The notes beneath the pieces are model-generated. The model saw nothing but the letters and a program-made list of their open reading frames with translations. It had not been told where the DNA came from and ran no database searches. Shown piece after piece: positions 47,087 to 56,008 of a DNA stretch of 64,000 nucleotides. The DNA is from Muribaculum sp. (GTDB taxonomy: Bacteria; Bacillota; Clostridia; Lachnospirales; Lachnospiraceae). The stretch is from positions 1 through 64,000 of the forward strand of contig JAMPHH010000005.1 of NCBI GenBank assembly GCA_023663505.1, written 5' to 3'. Position numbers and translations under genes: made by a program. The first letter of the stretch is position 1. Each line of letters opens with the position of its first letter.

Positions 47087-48796
47087 ATGAAAAAGAGAAA
47101 AGCAGTTTTGGCTGTAGTTCTTGCGGCTGCCATGATGGTTGGTCTTGTCGGCTGCGGCGGCTCCGGCGACAATAACAGTAGCCAGCAGTCTTCCGCTTCC
47201 GGGCAGAACGACAACCAGACAGGCGGACAAGTTGTTGAGGCAGGCGGTTCCGATCTGAACATCATGCTTGAGACCCCTGTTGAGTCATTGGACCCTCAGC
47301 AGGCTACGGACGGTACTTCCTTTGAGGTAATCGCATGCTTCACGGACGGTCTGATGCAGATGGACGAGAATGGAGCGGCTGTCAATGCCCTTGCCGAGTC
47401 CTATGAGATTTCTGAGGACGGTAAGACCTATACCTTCCATATCCGTCAGGACGCCAATTGGAGCAACGGGGTGCCCGTGACGGCGGCAGACTTTGTGTTT
47501 GCATGGCAGAGAGCGGTAGATCCCGCGGTTGCTTCCGAGTATTCCTATATGTTGAGCGATATCGGGCAGGTGGTGAACGCTGCGGAGATCATCGCGGGAG
47601 AGAAGGACAAGAGCGAGCTGGGTGTTACCGCTGTGGATGAGAAGACCTTGGAGGTCAAGCTGAATGTTCCTGTCAGCTATTTCCTGTCCCTGATGTACTT
47701 CCCTACTTATTATCCTGTCAATGAGGAATTCTTTAATTCCTGTGGCGATGTGTTTGCGACCAGTCCCGAGACGGTACTGTCCAACGGCGCGTTCATCATG
47801 GACGCTTATGAGCCCGCTGCGACCGCATTCCATCTCACCAAGAATCCCGATTATTATGATGCTGCTAGAGTGCAGCTTGCGGGTTTGAATTATCAGGTGA
47901 TTCAGGATTCCCAGCAGGCGTTGATGAGCTATCAGACAGGCGAGCTGGATACCACCTTGGTAAACGGCGAGCAGGTGGATCAGGTGAAGGACGACCCTGA
48001 ATTCCTGAGCATTGGTGCAGGTTATCTGTGGTATGTGAGCCCGAATATGGGTAGTGTGCCCGAGCTTGCAAATGAGAATATTCGTATGGCTATGACGATG
48101 GCAATCGATCGTGACGCTATCACAAATGATGTGTTAAAAGATGGTTCTAAGGCAACCTACACGGCAGTTCCCATGGATTTCGCGGCAGGTCCTGACGGTT
48201 CTGACTATGCAGGGGATCAGAGCAGATATTCTGATGTATGTGCGTATGATACAGAGCAGGCTGCCGAGTATTGGGCAACCGGACTTGAGGAGCTTGGCGT
48301 CAGCGCGTTGTCCTTCGATATGGTAGTGGACGCTGATGACGCGCCCCAGAAGGTGGCACAGGTTTTGAAGGAGCAGTGGGAGACCACGCTTCCCGGCTTG
48401 ACCGTGACCCTGAAGGTGGAGCCCAAGAAGCAGAGAGTCGAGGATATGCAGAACGGCAATTTCCAGTTGGGTCTGACACGTTGGGGTCCCGACTATGCCG
48501 ATCCCATGACATATCTTGGCATGTGGATCACAGACAACAACAATAACTATGGTCTGTGGAGCAATGCCGAGTATGACGCGATCATCGCCGAGTGTACCAC
48601 AGGCGCACTCTGCACAGATCCCGAGGGTCGGTGGGAGAGACTGTATGACGCGGAGAAGCTGGTGATGGACGAGGCAGTGATCTATCCTCTCTATACACAG
48701 TGCAATGCGGAAATGATGTCTTCCAACGTTACAGGCGTGGAGTTCCACCCCGTAGCGCTCAACCGTGTTTACAAGAATGCAGTGAAAGCTGACTGA
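47087..48796 (+). CDS. oppA: Oligopeptide ABC transporter, substrate-binding lipoprotein
   Basis: The 569 residues begin with a lipoprotein signal with lipobox LVGC (Cys23), a Ser/Gln/Asn-rich linker, and the SBP_bac_5 domain: LDPQQATDGTSFEVIACFTD, YTFHIRQDANWSNGVPVTAADF and the LTRWGPDYADPMTYLGMW segment near the end. It captures peptides at the outer face and delivers them to OppBC. It is the first gene of a full opp operon. The spacing (76 nt to oppB) often allows higher expression of oppA. Confidence 0.96.
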   Translation: MKKRKAVLAVVLAAAMMVGLVGCGGSGDNNSSQQSSASGQNDNQTGGQVVEAGGSDLNIMLETPVESLDPQQATDGTSFEVIACFTDGLMQMDENGAAVNALAESYEISEDGKTYTFHIRQDANWSNGVPVTAADFVFAWQRAVDPAVASEYSYMLSDIGQVVNAAEIIAGEKDKSELGVTAVDEKTLEVKLNVPVSYFLSLMYFPTYYPVNEEFFNSCGDVFATSPETVLSNGAFIMDAYEPAATAFHLTKNPDYYDAARVQLAGLNYQVIQDSQQALMSYQTGELDTTLVNGEQVDQVKDDPEFLSIGAGYLWYVSPNMGSVPELANENIRMAMTMAIDRDAITNDVLKDGSKATYTAVPMDFAAGPDGSDYAGDQSRYSDVCAYDTEQAAEYWATGLEELGVSALSFDMVVDADDAPQKVAQVLKEQWETTLPGLTVTLKVEPKKQRVEDMQNGNFQLGLTRWGPDYADPMTYLGMWITDNNNNYGLWSNAEYDAIIAECTTGALCTDPEGRWERLYDAEKLVMDEAVIYPLYTQCNAEMMSSNVTGVEFHPVALNRVYKNAVKAD

Positions 48797-48872
48797 TTAC
48801 CGTGAGCAATTTATCAAGCCGTGCTGAGGGCAACTTTAGTGCGGCTTGAATTTTCTAACAAGGAGGCCAAAA

Positions 48873-49808
48873 GTGAAGAAGTACATATTCAAAAGAGTTT
48901 TAACCTCATTTTTTACCTTGCTTGCAATACTGCTTGTATTGTTCATTCTGATGAAGCTGATGCCGGGTTCCCCCTTTAATGACGAGAAGCTGACAGCGGA
49001 TCAGAAGGAGTCGCTCTATGCCAAATACGGCTTGGATCAGCCTATCGTGACGCAGTTTTTCAAATATGTGGGAGGTATGCTGCGGGGTGACTTGGGCGTG
49101 AGCTATAATATTTCCAAGAACACACCTATCTCACAGCTTATAGAATCCAGACTTCCCATATCCATCAGAATCGGAGGCTGCGCCGTGGCAATCGGAGCCT
49201 TGGCAGGATTGCTATTGGGATTAATTGCCGCTTTGAAGCATGATACGATTTGGGATTCGCTTGCGACCGTGATATCCGTGATTGGTGTGTCGGTCCCCTC
49301 CTATGTGTTTGCCTTGGCATTGAGCTATACACTGGGCTTTAAGCTGGGGTGGTTCCCACAACTGTTCAGCAAAAATGACATATTTGGCTCCAGTGTGCTG
49401 CCAAGCTTGTCATTGTCCATGTTTACCATGGCGTCCATCGCCCGTTTTACCCGAAGCGAGATGCTTGAGGTACTGGGGAGCGATTATATGCTTTTGGCGG
49501 AGAGCAAGGGAATCTCAGGTTCGGCATTGATCATAAGACATGCGTTGAGAAATGCCCTGATTCCCATTATCACTGTTCTCGCCCCCCTGATCGTTGATCT
49601 GATGACAGGCTCTCTGGTGGTGGAGAAGATATTTGCCATTCCCGGCGTGGGAAGCCTGCTGGTGAATGCCATTCAGTCCAATGACTACAATGTGGTCATT
49701 TCCCTGAGCTTTATCTACTCGGCGATGTATATCATCATTATGCTCGTGGTGGATATCCTATATGGCATCATAGACCCGAGAATCCGACTGGCGAAGAAAG
49801 GAGACTAG
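48873..49808 (+). CDS. oppB: Oligopeptide ABC transporter permease OppB
   Basis: GTG at 48873 with AAGGAGG 8 nt upstream gives 311 residues and six membrane helices. Family marks are FKRVLTSFFTLLAILLVLFI, the KYGLDQPIVTQFFKY box of OppB/DppB, and the EAA loop ESKGISGSALIIRHALRNAL that docks the ATPase. It forms the peptide channel together with OppC, encoded 4 nt downstream. Confidence 0.95.
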   Translation: MKKYIFKRVLTSFFTLLAILLVLFILMKLMPGSPFNDEKLTADQKESLYAKYGLDQPIVTQFFKYVGGMLRGDLGVSYNISKNTPISQLIESRLPISIRIGGCAVAIGALAGLLLGLIAALKHDTIWDSLATVISVIGVSVPSYVFALALSYTLGFKLGWFPQLFSKNDIFGSSVLPSLSLSMFTMASIARFTRSEMLEVLGSDYMLLAESKGISGSALIIRHALRNALIPIITVLAPLIVDLMTGSLVVEKIFAIPGVGSLLVNAIQSNDYNVVISLSFIYSAMYIIIMLVVDILYGIIDPRIRLAKKGD

Positions 49809-49812
49809 AATA

Positions 49813-50880
49813 ATGGATAAAAGTATTGTATCAGATACCGTTGTCATGAAGGCTCCTTATGTACCCACAGATGCGGATTTTAAATTAAAGAATCTCGGTG
49901 ACGCGATCACCATTGATGAAAACTTTGCGGCGCAGAATTTCTGGAAGGACGTGCTGATTCGATATTTCCGCAAATTCAGCGCGGTGGTGGGATTGGTTCT
50001 GATCGTGGTGATCACCGTTATGGCGGCGGTGGGTCCCAGCATGAATGAATATACCTATTCGGAGCAGAATCTCGCTCAGAAGAATTTCGCGCCCAGAGTA
50101 CCCGGCTTGGAGAAGCTTGGGATTCTGGACGGCAGTGAGAATATGAGCACCACCACGGGCACCAAGACTGTGAACTATTATGTGGAGAAGGGACTGGATA
50201 CGGTATATTACTGGTTTGGCAGTGATAATTTCGGGCGCGATATCTGGACGCGTACATGGTCCGGAGCGAGGGTGTCCCTGATCATCGCGGTGGCGGCTGC
50301 CATCATTGATATGTTGATCGGCATGAGCTACGGTTTGATCTCAGGATATTTCGGGGGTAAGGTGGATATCGTGATGCAGCGACTTCTGGAGATTGCGAAC
50401 GGTATTCCCAGACTGGTGATCGTCACGCTGCTGCTCTTGGTGCTCAAGCCCGGTATGCTGACCATTATCTGCGCGCTGATGCTGACGGAATGGGTAGGCA
50501 TGAGTCGTATCGCCCGCGCCTCCATGTTGAAATTAAAGGAGCAGGAGTTTGTTCTGGCGTCCCGCACCTTGGGGGCAGGCAGCTTCTTTATCATATTCAG
50601 GGAGGTATTGCCCAATATTATCGGTCCTATCATCACTCAGGTGATGTTTTCCATTCCCACGGCAATCTTTACGGAGGCGTTTTTGAGCTTTGTGGGTCTG
50701 GGGATTCCGGTTCCTCAATGTTCCTTGGGCTCCCTGATCTCAGAGGGCTATAACAGCTTCACGACCCACCCTTTCCAGATCATTCCGCCTATCGTGGTGA
50801 TGGCGCTGCTGATGCTCAGCTTTAATCTGGTGGCGGACGGTCTGAGGGAAGCGCTCGACCCGAAAATGAAAGAAATGTAA
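49813..50880 (+). CDS. oppC: Oligopeptide ABC transporter permease OppC
   Basis: The 355-residue protein has an OppC_N region (about 30-70, NFWKDVLIRYFRKFSAVVGL), a long extracytoplasmic insert, then the motif GSDNFGRDIWTRTWSGARVS and five further helices. The EAA loop RTLGAGSFFIIFREVLPNII is intact. It pairs with OppB. It starts after GGAGACTAGAATA and is 21 nt before oppD. Confidence 0.95.
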   Translation: MDKSIVSDTVVMKAPYVPTDADFKLKNLGDAITIDENFAAQNFWKDVLIRYFRKFSAVVGLVLIVVITVMAAVGPSMNEYTYSEQNLAQKNFAPRVPGLEKLGILDGSENMSTTTGTKTVNYYVEKGLDTVYYWFGSDNFGRDIWTRTWSGARVSLIIAVAAAIIDMLIGMSYGLISGYFGGKVDIVMQRLLEIANGIPRLVIVTLLLLVLKPGMLTIICALMLTEWVGMSRIARASMLKLKEQEFVLASRTLGAGSFFIIFREVLPNIIGPIITQVMFSIPTAIFTEAFLSFVGLGIPVPQCSLGSLISEGYNSFTTHPFQIIPPIVVMALLMLSFNLVADGLREALDPKMKEM

Positions 50881-50901
50881 GAGGTGAAAGGAGATAGAGA
50901 C

Positions 50902-51990
50902 ATGGCGGAAGCAAAAGAACAAATTCTAAAGGTACGCAATCTGGATATCACCTTTCGCACCACGGCGGGGCCGGTACATGCTATCCGAGGCGTGGACATT
51001 GATTTATTTAAGGGTGAGACGGTTGCCATCGTGGGAGAGTCCGGCTCCGGCAAATCCGTCACGATGAAGGCGGCTATGGGAATCTTGGCGTCTAACGCGA
51101 CAGTGACGGGGGGGCAGATAGAATTTTCCTATCATCACGCGGACGGCTCTCCGGAGACGATCGATATTTTACAGAAGGATAAAAAGTGGATTCGCAAGCA
51201 TATCAACGGCAAGCGTATCGCCATGGTGTTTCAGGATCCTATGACCAGTCTTGACCCCACCATGAATATCGGCAAGCAGATCATGGAGGGAATGATATGG
51301 CATTTTAAGACCCCCAAGAAGGAAGCGTGGGACAGGGCGGTGCAGCTTCTCAAGGAAGTGGGCATTGAGGACGCGGAGAAGCGCATGAAGCAGTATCCCC
51401 ATCAGCTCTCCGGCGGTATGAGACAGCGCGTGGTCATCGCTATCGCTCTGGCATGTAATCCTGACCTGTTGATCTGTGACGAGCCTACCACAGCGTTAGA
51501 CGTGACGATTCAGGCGAAGATCATCGAGCTGATACGCAAGGTACAGGAAACGAGGGGCATTTCTGTAATTTATATCACCCATGATCTGGGTGTGGTTGCA
51601 AAGGTGGCTGATTACGTGAATGTAATGTACGCCGGTAAGATCGTGGAGAAGGGCGCTATTGACGAGATATTCTATGACCCGCGCCACCCTTATACATGGG
51701 GACTTCTGTCCGCGATGCCGGATTTGGATACAGATGACGAGAGGCTTTACACGATTCCGGGCTCCCCGCCCAATCTGCTGCATGAGAAGGAGGGAGACGC
51801 TTTTGCGCCACGCAACCGCTTTGCGTTGGAGATAGACGATAAGGCTGACCCTCCTATGTTCAAGGTCAGCGACACTCATTATGCGGCGACATGGCTTTTG
51901 GATCCCAGAGCTCCCAAGGTGGAGATGCCGGAGGAGCTGAGAGCCCGTATCGAGCGCATGAAGAAGGAGGCGGAAGGCTATGGCAGATGA
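50902..51990 (+). CDS. oppD: Oligopeptide ABC transporter ATPase OppD
   Basis: ATG at 50902 follows AAAGGAG; an ATG at 50884 would add six residues. The 362 residues form an ABC ATPase: Walker A GESGSGKS, Q-loop VFQDPMTSLDPT, signature LSGGMRQRV, Walker B LLICDEPTTALDVT, H-loop ITHDLGV, and the C-terminal oligo_HPY domain (PRHPYTWGLLSAMPDLD). The usual iron-sulfur Cys pattern of some OppD proteins is not visible. It overlaps oppF by 11 nt. Confidence 0.95.
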   Translation: MAEAKEQILKVRNLDITFRTTAGPVHAIRGVDIDLFKGETVAIVGESGSGKSVTMKAAMGILASNATVTGGQIEFSYHHADGSPETIDILQKDKKWIRKHINGKRIAMVFQDPMTSLDPTMNIGKQIMEGMIWHFKTPKKEAWDRAVQLLKEVGIEDAEKRMKQYPHQLSGGMRQRVVIAIALACNPDLLICDEPTTALDVTIQAKIIELIRKVQETRGISVIYITHDLGVVAKVADYVNVMYAGKIVEKGAIDEIFYDPRHPYTWGLLSAMPDLDTDDERLYTIPGSPPNLLHEKEGDAFAPRNRFALEIDDKADPPMFKVSDTHYAATWLLDPRAPKVEMPEELRARIERMKKEAEGYGR

Positions 51991-52927
51991 GAATAAGACC
52001 ACAAATGCAGAACCTCTGCTTCGCGTGGAGGGTTTAAAGCAATATTTTAAGGTGAGCAGTCAATTTACCGTGAAGGCTGTGGAGAATGTAAGCTTTGATA
52101 TTTACCCCGGCGAAACCTACGGTCTGGTTGGAGAATCAGGCTCCGGCAAGTCTACGATCGGCAGAAGTATCATCAGGCTTTATGACCCCACCGCAGGCAA
52201 GATCATATTCAACGGCACGGATATCAGCGGACGGCTGAATAAAGAAGCCAACAAAGCGCTGCGCACCCAGATGCAGATGATCTTCCAAGACCCCATGGCA
52301 TCGCTGAACCCCCGCAAGAAAATCGGGGATATCATAGGGGAGGGTCTGGATATCCACCGTATGTACAAGACCTCTGCGGAGAGGGAGGAGAAGATCAAGA
52401 GTCTGCTGGCAAAGGTGGGGCTGTCTCCCGAGCATGCGACCCGTTATCCCCACCAGTTTTCCGGCGGTCAGAGACAGCGTGTGGGAATAGCCAGAGCGCT
52501 GATCATGAATCCCAAGCTGATCATTGCAGATGAATGTATTTCTGCCTTAGATGTATCCATTCAAGCCCAAGTCGTGAATCTGATGAAGGATATTCAGCAG
52601 GAGACGGGAGCGGCGTATCTGTTTATCGCCCATGACTTATCCATGGTCAAATATATTTCAGACCGTATCGGCGTGCTGCACTTGGGACATCTGTTGGAGA
52701 CGGGCACGAAGGACGAGATTTTTGAAAATCCTGTTCACCCGTACACGAAAAGCTTGTTGTCTGCGATTCCGGCGCCGAATCCCAAGGTGGAGAAGCAGCG
52801 CGTGGCGGTCAGCTATGATTATAAGACCTCGGGAATCGACTACAATCTGGGGACGGAGCATTTGGTGTCGGGAACCCATTATGTGAAGTGCACGGACGAG
52901 GAATTTGGCAAATGGTGCAGCCATTAA
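51980..52927 (+). CDS. oppF: Oligopeptide ABC transporter ATPase OppF
   Basis: The 315 residues are the second ABC ATPase: Walker A GESGSGKST, VFQDP-type Q-loop IFQDPMASLNPRK, signature FSGGQRQRVGIARA, Walker B LIIADECISALDVS (Cys replaces the usual Pro after Glu), H-loop IAHDLSM, and the oligo_HPY end NPVHPYTKSLLSAIP. It heterodimerises with OppD. The start lies inside the oppD end with AAGGAGG before it, so the two are translationally coupled. Confidence 0.95.
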   Translation: MADENKTTNAEPLLRVEGLKQYFKVSSQFTVKAVENVSFDIYPGETYGLVGESGSGKSTIGRSIIRLYDPTAGKIIFNGTDISGRLNKEANKALRTQMQMIFQDPMASLNPRKKIGDIIGEGLDIHRMYKTSAEREEKIKSLLAKVGLSPEHATRYPHQFSGGQRQRVGIARALIMNPKLIIADECISALDVSIQAQVVNLMKDIQQETGAAYLFIAHDLSMVKYISDRIGVLHLGHLLETGTKDEIFENPVHPYTKSLLSAIPAPNPKVEKQRVAVSYDYKTSGIDYNLGTEHLVSGTHYVKCTDEEFGKWCSH

Positions 52928-52954
52928 GAGTCAAGAGAAAGGATTGATAATGAT

Positions 52955-53455
52955 ATGAATAAAAACGCGTTTCGAAATATGTCTTATGGAATGTATGTGG
53001 TGACTACATGGGATAACGGACGGGCTACGGGCTGCACAGCCAACAGCGCGATGCAGATTACGTCAGAGCCCGCCACTGTCGCGGTGAGCATCAATCATGA
53101 CAATTATACGAATCAATGCATTCAAAAAAACGGGAGATTTGCCCTTTCTATTCTGGGGCAGGAGTCCGACCCGGGCATTATCGGCGCCTTTGGGTTTTGG
53201 AGCGGTAAGGATAAGGATAAATTCGAGGGGATCGAGCAGACCCTGAAGGGGTGTATGCCGGTGGTGGCAGATGCCTGTGCCTATGTGGTGTGCGAGGTGA
53301 TAGACAAGATGGAGACTTCCACCCACACCGTGTTCTTGGGAAAGGTGGTAGATGCAGATGTGCTGAGGGCTGACACCCCCATGACCTATGCATATTATCA
53401 TAACGTGATCAAGGGCAAGAGCCCTAAGAACGCGCCCACCTATATTGAGGATTAA
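52955..53455 (+). CDS. Flavin reductase-like FMN-binding protein
   Basis: The 166-residue protein has the split-barrel flavin reductase fold: start FRNMSYGMYVVTTWDNGRAT with GCTANSAMQITSEPATVAVS (FMN phosphate contacts), then NGRFALSILGQ and the end AYYHNVIKGKSPKNAPTY. This last motif is typical of the family linked to rubredoxin-type or high-molecular-weight flavoproteins in clostridia. It reduces or binds FMN in the cytoplasm. It follows oppF by 27 nt and may be in the same transcript, then ends at a strong terminator. Confidence 0.9.
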   Translation: MNKNAFRNMSYGMYVVTTWDNGRATGCTANSAMQITSEPATVAVSINHDNYTNQCIQKNGRFALSILGQESDPGIIGAFGFWSGKDKDKFEGIEQTLKGCMPVVADACAYVVCEVIDKMETSTHTVFLGKVVDADVLRADTPMTYAYYHNVIKGKSPKNAPTYIED

Positions 53456-53502
53456 AGGCAACAGTTCAGCGGAAGGCCAAACTGTTACGATTAAAGCAAG
53501 TG

Positions 53503-53537
53503 AGCCGCGCTGTCATTCGGACGGCGTGGCTTCTTTT
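53503..53537 (+). terminator. Intrinsic terminator after the flavin reductase gene
   Basis: AGCCGCGCTGTC (53503-53514) pairs, with a few G-U pairs, with GGACGGCGTGGCT (53519-53531), followed by TCTTTTTT. It overlaps the end of the convergent tadA. A second inverted repeat AACAGTT/AACTGTT lies upstream near 53459-53486. Confidence 0.8.
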
Positions 53538-54025
53538 TTGCTCTGTTTTTCTATTTTGTTGCGCTCCCGAAGCTCGGTAAAGAAGGTCTTTAGCATTTGG
53601 CTGCATTCTTCTTCGAGCACGCCACTTGTCACGGCGACCTGATGGTTGAATTCCGGCATGTCAAGGATATTGAGAATGGAGCCCGCGCAGCCTGCCTTGG
53701 GATTCATACAGCCCATGACAACCTCGGGAATCCGAGCCTGCACGATAGCGCCTGCACACATCTGGCAGGGCTCTAATGTCACATACAGGGTACAGTCCTC
53801 CAGTCGCCAGTCGCCAAGCTTCCTGCTCGCCTTGTTGATAGCGGTAATCTCTGCATGGGACAGGGTGTTCTTGTCCGTGTTGCGGCGATTATACCCCCTG
53901 CCGATGATCCTGCCCTCATGTACGATGACACAGCCAATCGGCACCTCGCCCAGAGCGTAAGCTTTCTTGGCTTGGCGGAGCGCCTCTTTCATATACTTTT
54001 CCTGAACATTCCTGATGACAGCCAT
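53513..54025 (-). CDS. tadA: tRNA-specific adenosine deaminase
   Basis: The 170 residues are a zinc deaminase with His57-Ala-Glu59 (SHAEITAI) and Cys87-Gln-Met-Cys90 (EPCQMCAGAI), the HAE/PCxxC signature of TadA. It converts adenosine 34 of tRNA-Arg to inosine, an essential modification. MKEALRQAKKAYALGEVPIG is the usual N-terminal segment. The start follows GGAGG. The gene is monocistronic and convergent with the flavin reductase. Confidence 0.95.
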   Translation of the reverse strand: MAVIRNVQEKYMKEALRQAKKAYALGEVPIGCVIVHEGRIIGRGYNRRNTDKNTLSHAEITAINKASRKLGDWRLEDCTLYVTLEPCQMCAGAIVQARIPEVVMGCMNPKAGCAGSILNILDMPEFNHQVAVTSGVLEEECSQMLKTFFTELRERNKIEKQSKKEATPSE

Positions 54026-54101
54026 ATGACCCTCCGTTTATGATACTTGAATAAGATAAGTATAACACAGACGAAGTGGTATCTAAAGTGTTAATTGCGT
54101 C

Positions 54102-54181
54102 TATGCGGAGTTATGTCTATGCGGAGTTACAATTCACGCCCTAACTGATTCAGCAGCCTCCTGTTTGATGTGCGTGAATTG
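54102..54181. repeat. Short direct repeats and a long-loop inverted repeat
   Basis: GTCTATGCGGAGTTA occurs at about 54102-54116 and again 54113-54127 region in direct order, and a related TATCTATGCGGATT near 54207. CAATTCACGC (54130-54139) and GCGTGAATTG (54172-54181) form a perfect 10-bp inverted repeat. The section lies between tadA and the CmpB-like gene and may hold the tadA promoter or a terminator. Confidence 0.4.
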
Positions 54182-54205
54182 CAACGAAGATGCCATGAAT
54201 AGTAT

Positions 54206-54838
54206 CTATGCGGATTCATTGACAGGGGGAATGCTCTGTCTGCGTCTCTGTGGCATCAGGAATCGCCATTTGGTATAAAAATCCTGTGTTTTGAGCATTT
54301 TTCTATAACAATAGAGATAATCACAGGTCAGCACCACAAGCATGGCGGAGACTACAAAACGGATATGTTCGCCCTGCATTTGTTGGAAAGCGGTCATGAG
54401 CGCGGGAAAATATCTATCCATAAAGAGCGTGATGCCCATGGAAAATCCGATGCTTGTGGGGACAGATGTATATTTTGTAATATGAAGCGGAATTGCGGTG
54501 TAATTCCAGTATTCGATATGACCAAGCTTCTCCGTGATCGTTCCCAGTGCAATCTCGCCAAGGCTGACCAAGATCATTGCGCAGAGAAAATAAAGTAATA
54601 CCCTGCACCATTTTGATGCTTTGACTGAGATTTTTCTAAAAAAGATCATTTGTGAAGGGGTGCCCATCAGGAAATAAATCGCTATGCATGTCAGACCGTA
54701 TCCCAACAAAAAGGGCAGGTTCATATTGCGGTTATCCATATACCCCTTTGTGGCAGCCAGCCAGACATTTTCTACCACGAAGCCCAAGAAAGAAACAAAA
54801 ATGATCATAAGTCCGAACTCATACCACTTATACAACAT
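54206..54838 (-). CDS. CmpB-like membrane protein (putative ABC transporter permease family)
   Basis: The 210-residue protein has five or six membrane helices and the opening LMIIFVSFLGFVVENVWLAA with PFLLGYGLTCIAIYF, which belongs to the family named putative ABC transporter permease (PF06541). No ATPase or binding protein accompanies it. The C-terminus is basic (MPQRRRQSIPP). It is divergent from a TetR regulator across a dense operator region, so TetR probably controls it. Its transported substrate, if any, is unknown. Confidence 0.8.
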   Translation of the reverse strand: MLYKWYEFGLMIIFVSFLGFVVENVWLAATKGYMDNRNMNLPFLLGYGLTCIAIYFLMGTPSQMIFFRKISVKASKWCRVLLYFLCAMILVSLGEIALGTITEKLGHIEYWNYTAIPLHITKYTSVPTSIGFSMGITLFMDRYFPALMTAFQQMQGEHIRFVVSAMLVVLTCDYLYCYRKMLKTQDFYTKWRFLMPQRRRQSIPPVNESA

Positions 54839-54929
54839 AGGTCATACCTCCTTCTATGGATTTTTGTTACAATGAGTCAGTTTTCATTGACACCTTGGAA
54901 AATAATGTGTACAATGTGAAACAGATGTA

Positions 54930-54982
54930 TCATACATACTTTTGTGTCATACATACTTTTGTATCTTTGATACATTCGTATC
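54930..54982. promoter_or_regulatory. Operator region between the CmpB-like and TetR genes
   Basis: A 17-bp unit TCATACATACTTTTGTG is repeated in tandem (54930-54946, 54947-54963). It is followed by two overlapping palindromes, GTATC-TTT-GATAC (54961-54973) and GATAC-ATTC-GTATC (54969-54982). TetR dimers bind such sites; two or more may bind here. The region would cover both divergent promoters. Confidence 0.65.
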
Positions 54983-55051
54983 ATAATTAGATTAGCATAA
55001 GTGAAAAAAATGTCAATACCCTGCAAATTAAAAGAAACAAAAGGAGCGTAT

Positions 55052-55570
55052 TTGTATCTGATGAGAAGAAGAAATGCAACAACGGAATTTTTAAAGGAAT
55101 GTATGGCGGACGCCCTTCTGCGTCTGTTGAAGGACAAGTCTCTGGACGAGATCACCATTTCTGAGATCACTGATTTGGCTGATGTGGGGCGAGTCACTTT
55201 TTACAGGAATTTCACCAAGAAGGAGGATCTGATAGCCTTTAAGCTGAAGCTGCTTGCAGATCAGTATTTTCAGCAGATGACTCCTCAGCAAATGGGGAAT
55301 AACCATTATGTCATACAGAGTATCTTTGATTTTGTTTACAGTATCAGAGATGTGTTGACGACGCTGTATCATGCGAGATTAATAGAAACGTCCTTCCTGC
55401 CCCTCTATGAAGCTGTCAAATACCCGTCGGAGACTGACCGCGGGGCGGAGCTGAAGAACTCCTTTTTATTGTTTGGTATGATAGGGATTATTTTGAAGTG
55501 GATTCAAGATGGATTCAAGGAGTCCTCGCAGGAGCTGACGGAGGTATTGGAGGGAGTTCTGTTGATGTGA
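55052..55570 (+). CDS. TetR/AcrR-family transcriptional regulator
   Basis: AAGGAG (55041-55046) favours a TTG start at 55052; ATG at 55061 (MRRRNATTEFLKECM) is the alternative. The HTH (about residues 5-55) has ALLRLLKDKSLDEITISEI, TDLADVGRVTFYRNFTKKED, the TetR_N signature. The C-terminal ligand domain is of the TetR_C_7 type (dhaS-like). Ligand unknown. It is divergent from the CmpB-like gene and probably represses both genes through the palindromes at 54930-54982. Confidence 0.88.
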   Translation: MYLMRRRNATTEFLKECMADALLRLLKDKSLDEITISEITDLADVGRVTFYRNFTKKEDLIAFKLKLLADQYFQQMTPQQMGNNHYVIQSIFDFVYSIRDVLTTLYHARLIETSFLPLYEAVKYPSETDRGAELKNSFLLFGMIGIILKWIQDGFKESSQELTEVLEGVLLM

Positions 55571-55712
55571 GCTATAATTTGATTATTGAAAGCATTGTAC
55601 ATATGTGATATCATTTTAAGTGTTTTTTTGTTATGTCTGAGTTGTATTTGCAATATTCTTGTAGTATTTAATTATGTAGTTTGAAGTCTAAGAGCAAGCG
55701 AGGAATAGCTAA

Positions 55713-55916
55713 TTGAAAAGAAATAAATATAGTGCGGGAGCTGTAAAGTTTGCTTTCCTATCTTGCGTTCCCATAAAGTACTCAATAACTTATATCAGGC
55801 ATACTTCGTCATGGCGCATAGAGAGTGCGGCGGATGTTGAGAAATGTGTAAATCAGCTTAGAAAGTCTTTAATGGATGAGCTTAACGGAAACGATGTAGT
55901 GAATGTTGAATTCTGA
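55713..55916 (+). pseudogene. C-terminal fragment of an unidentified protein
   Basis: A 67-codon frame opens at a TTG (55713) with GAGGAAT upstream. Its second half (RIESAADVEKCVNQLRKSL, then Asp/Glu and VVNVEF) looks like the end of large P-loop proteins of defence islands such as BrxC, but the match is by memory and weak. I think it is the end of a larger deleted gene. The remainder of 55571-56008 is AT-rich with no other feature. Confidence 0.35.
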
Positions 55917-56008
55917 TGTGGAAATAAGGGAATGTTTCATATAGATCGTTTTTAATAGGGGTATTTGGTAAAAATAAGGATAGAAGTGTTGAAATGGAGA
56001 GGAATAGA

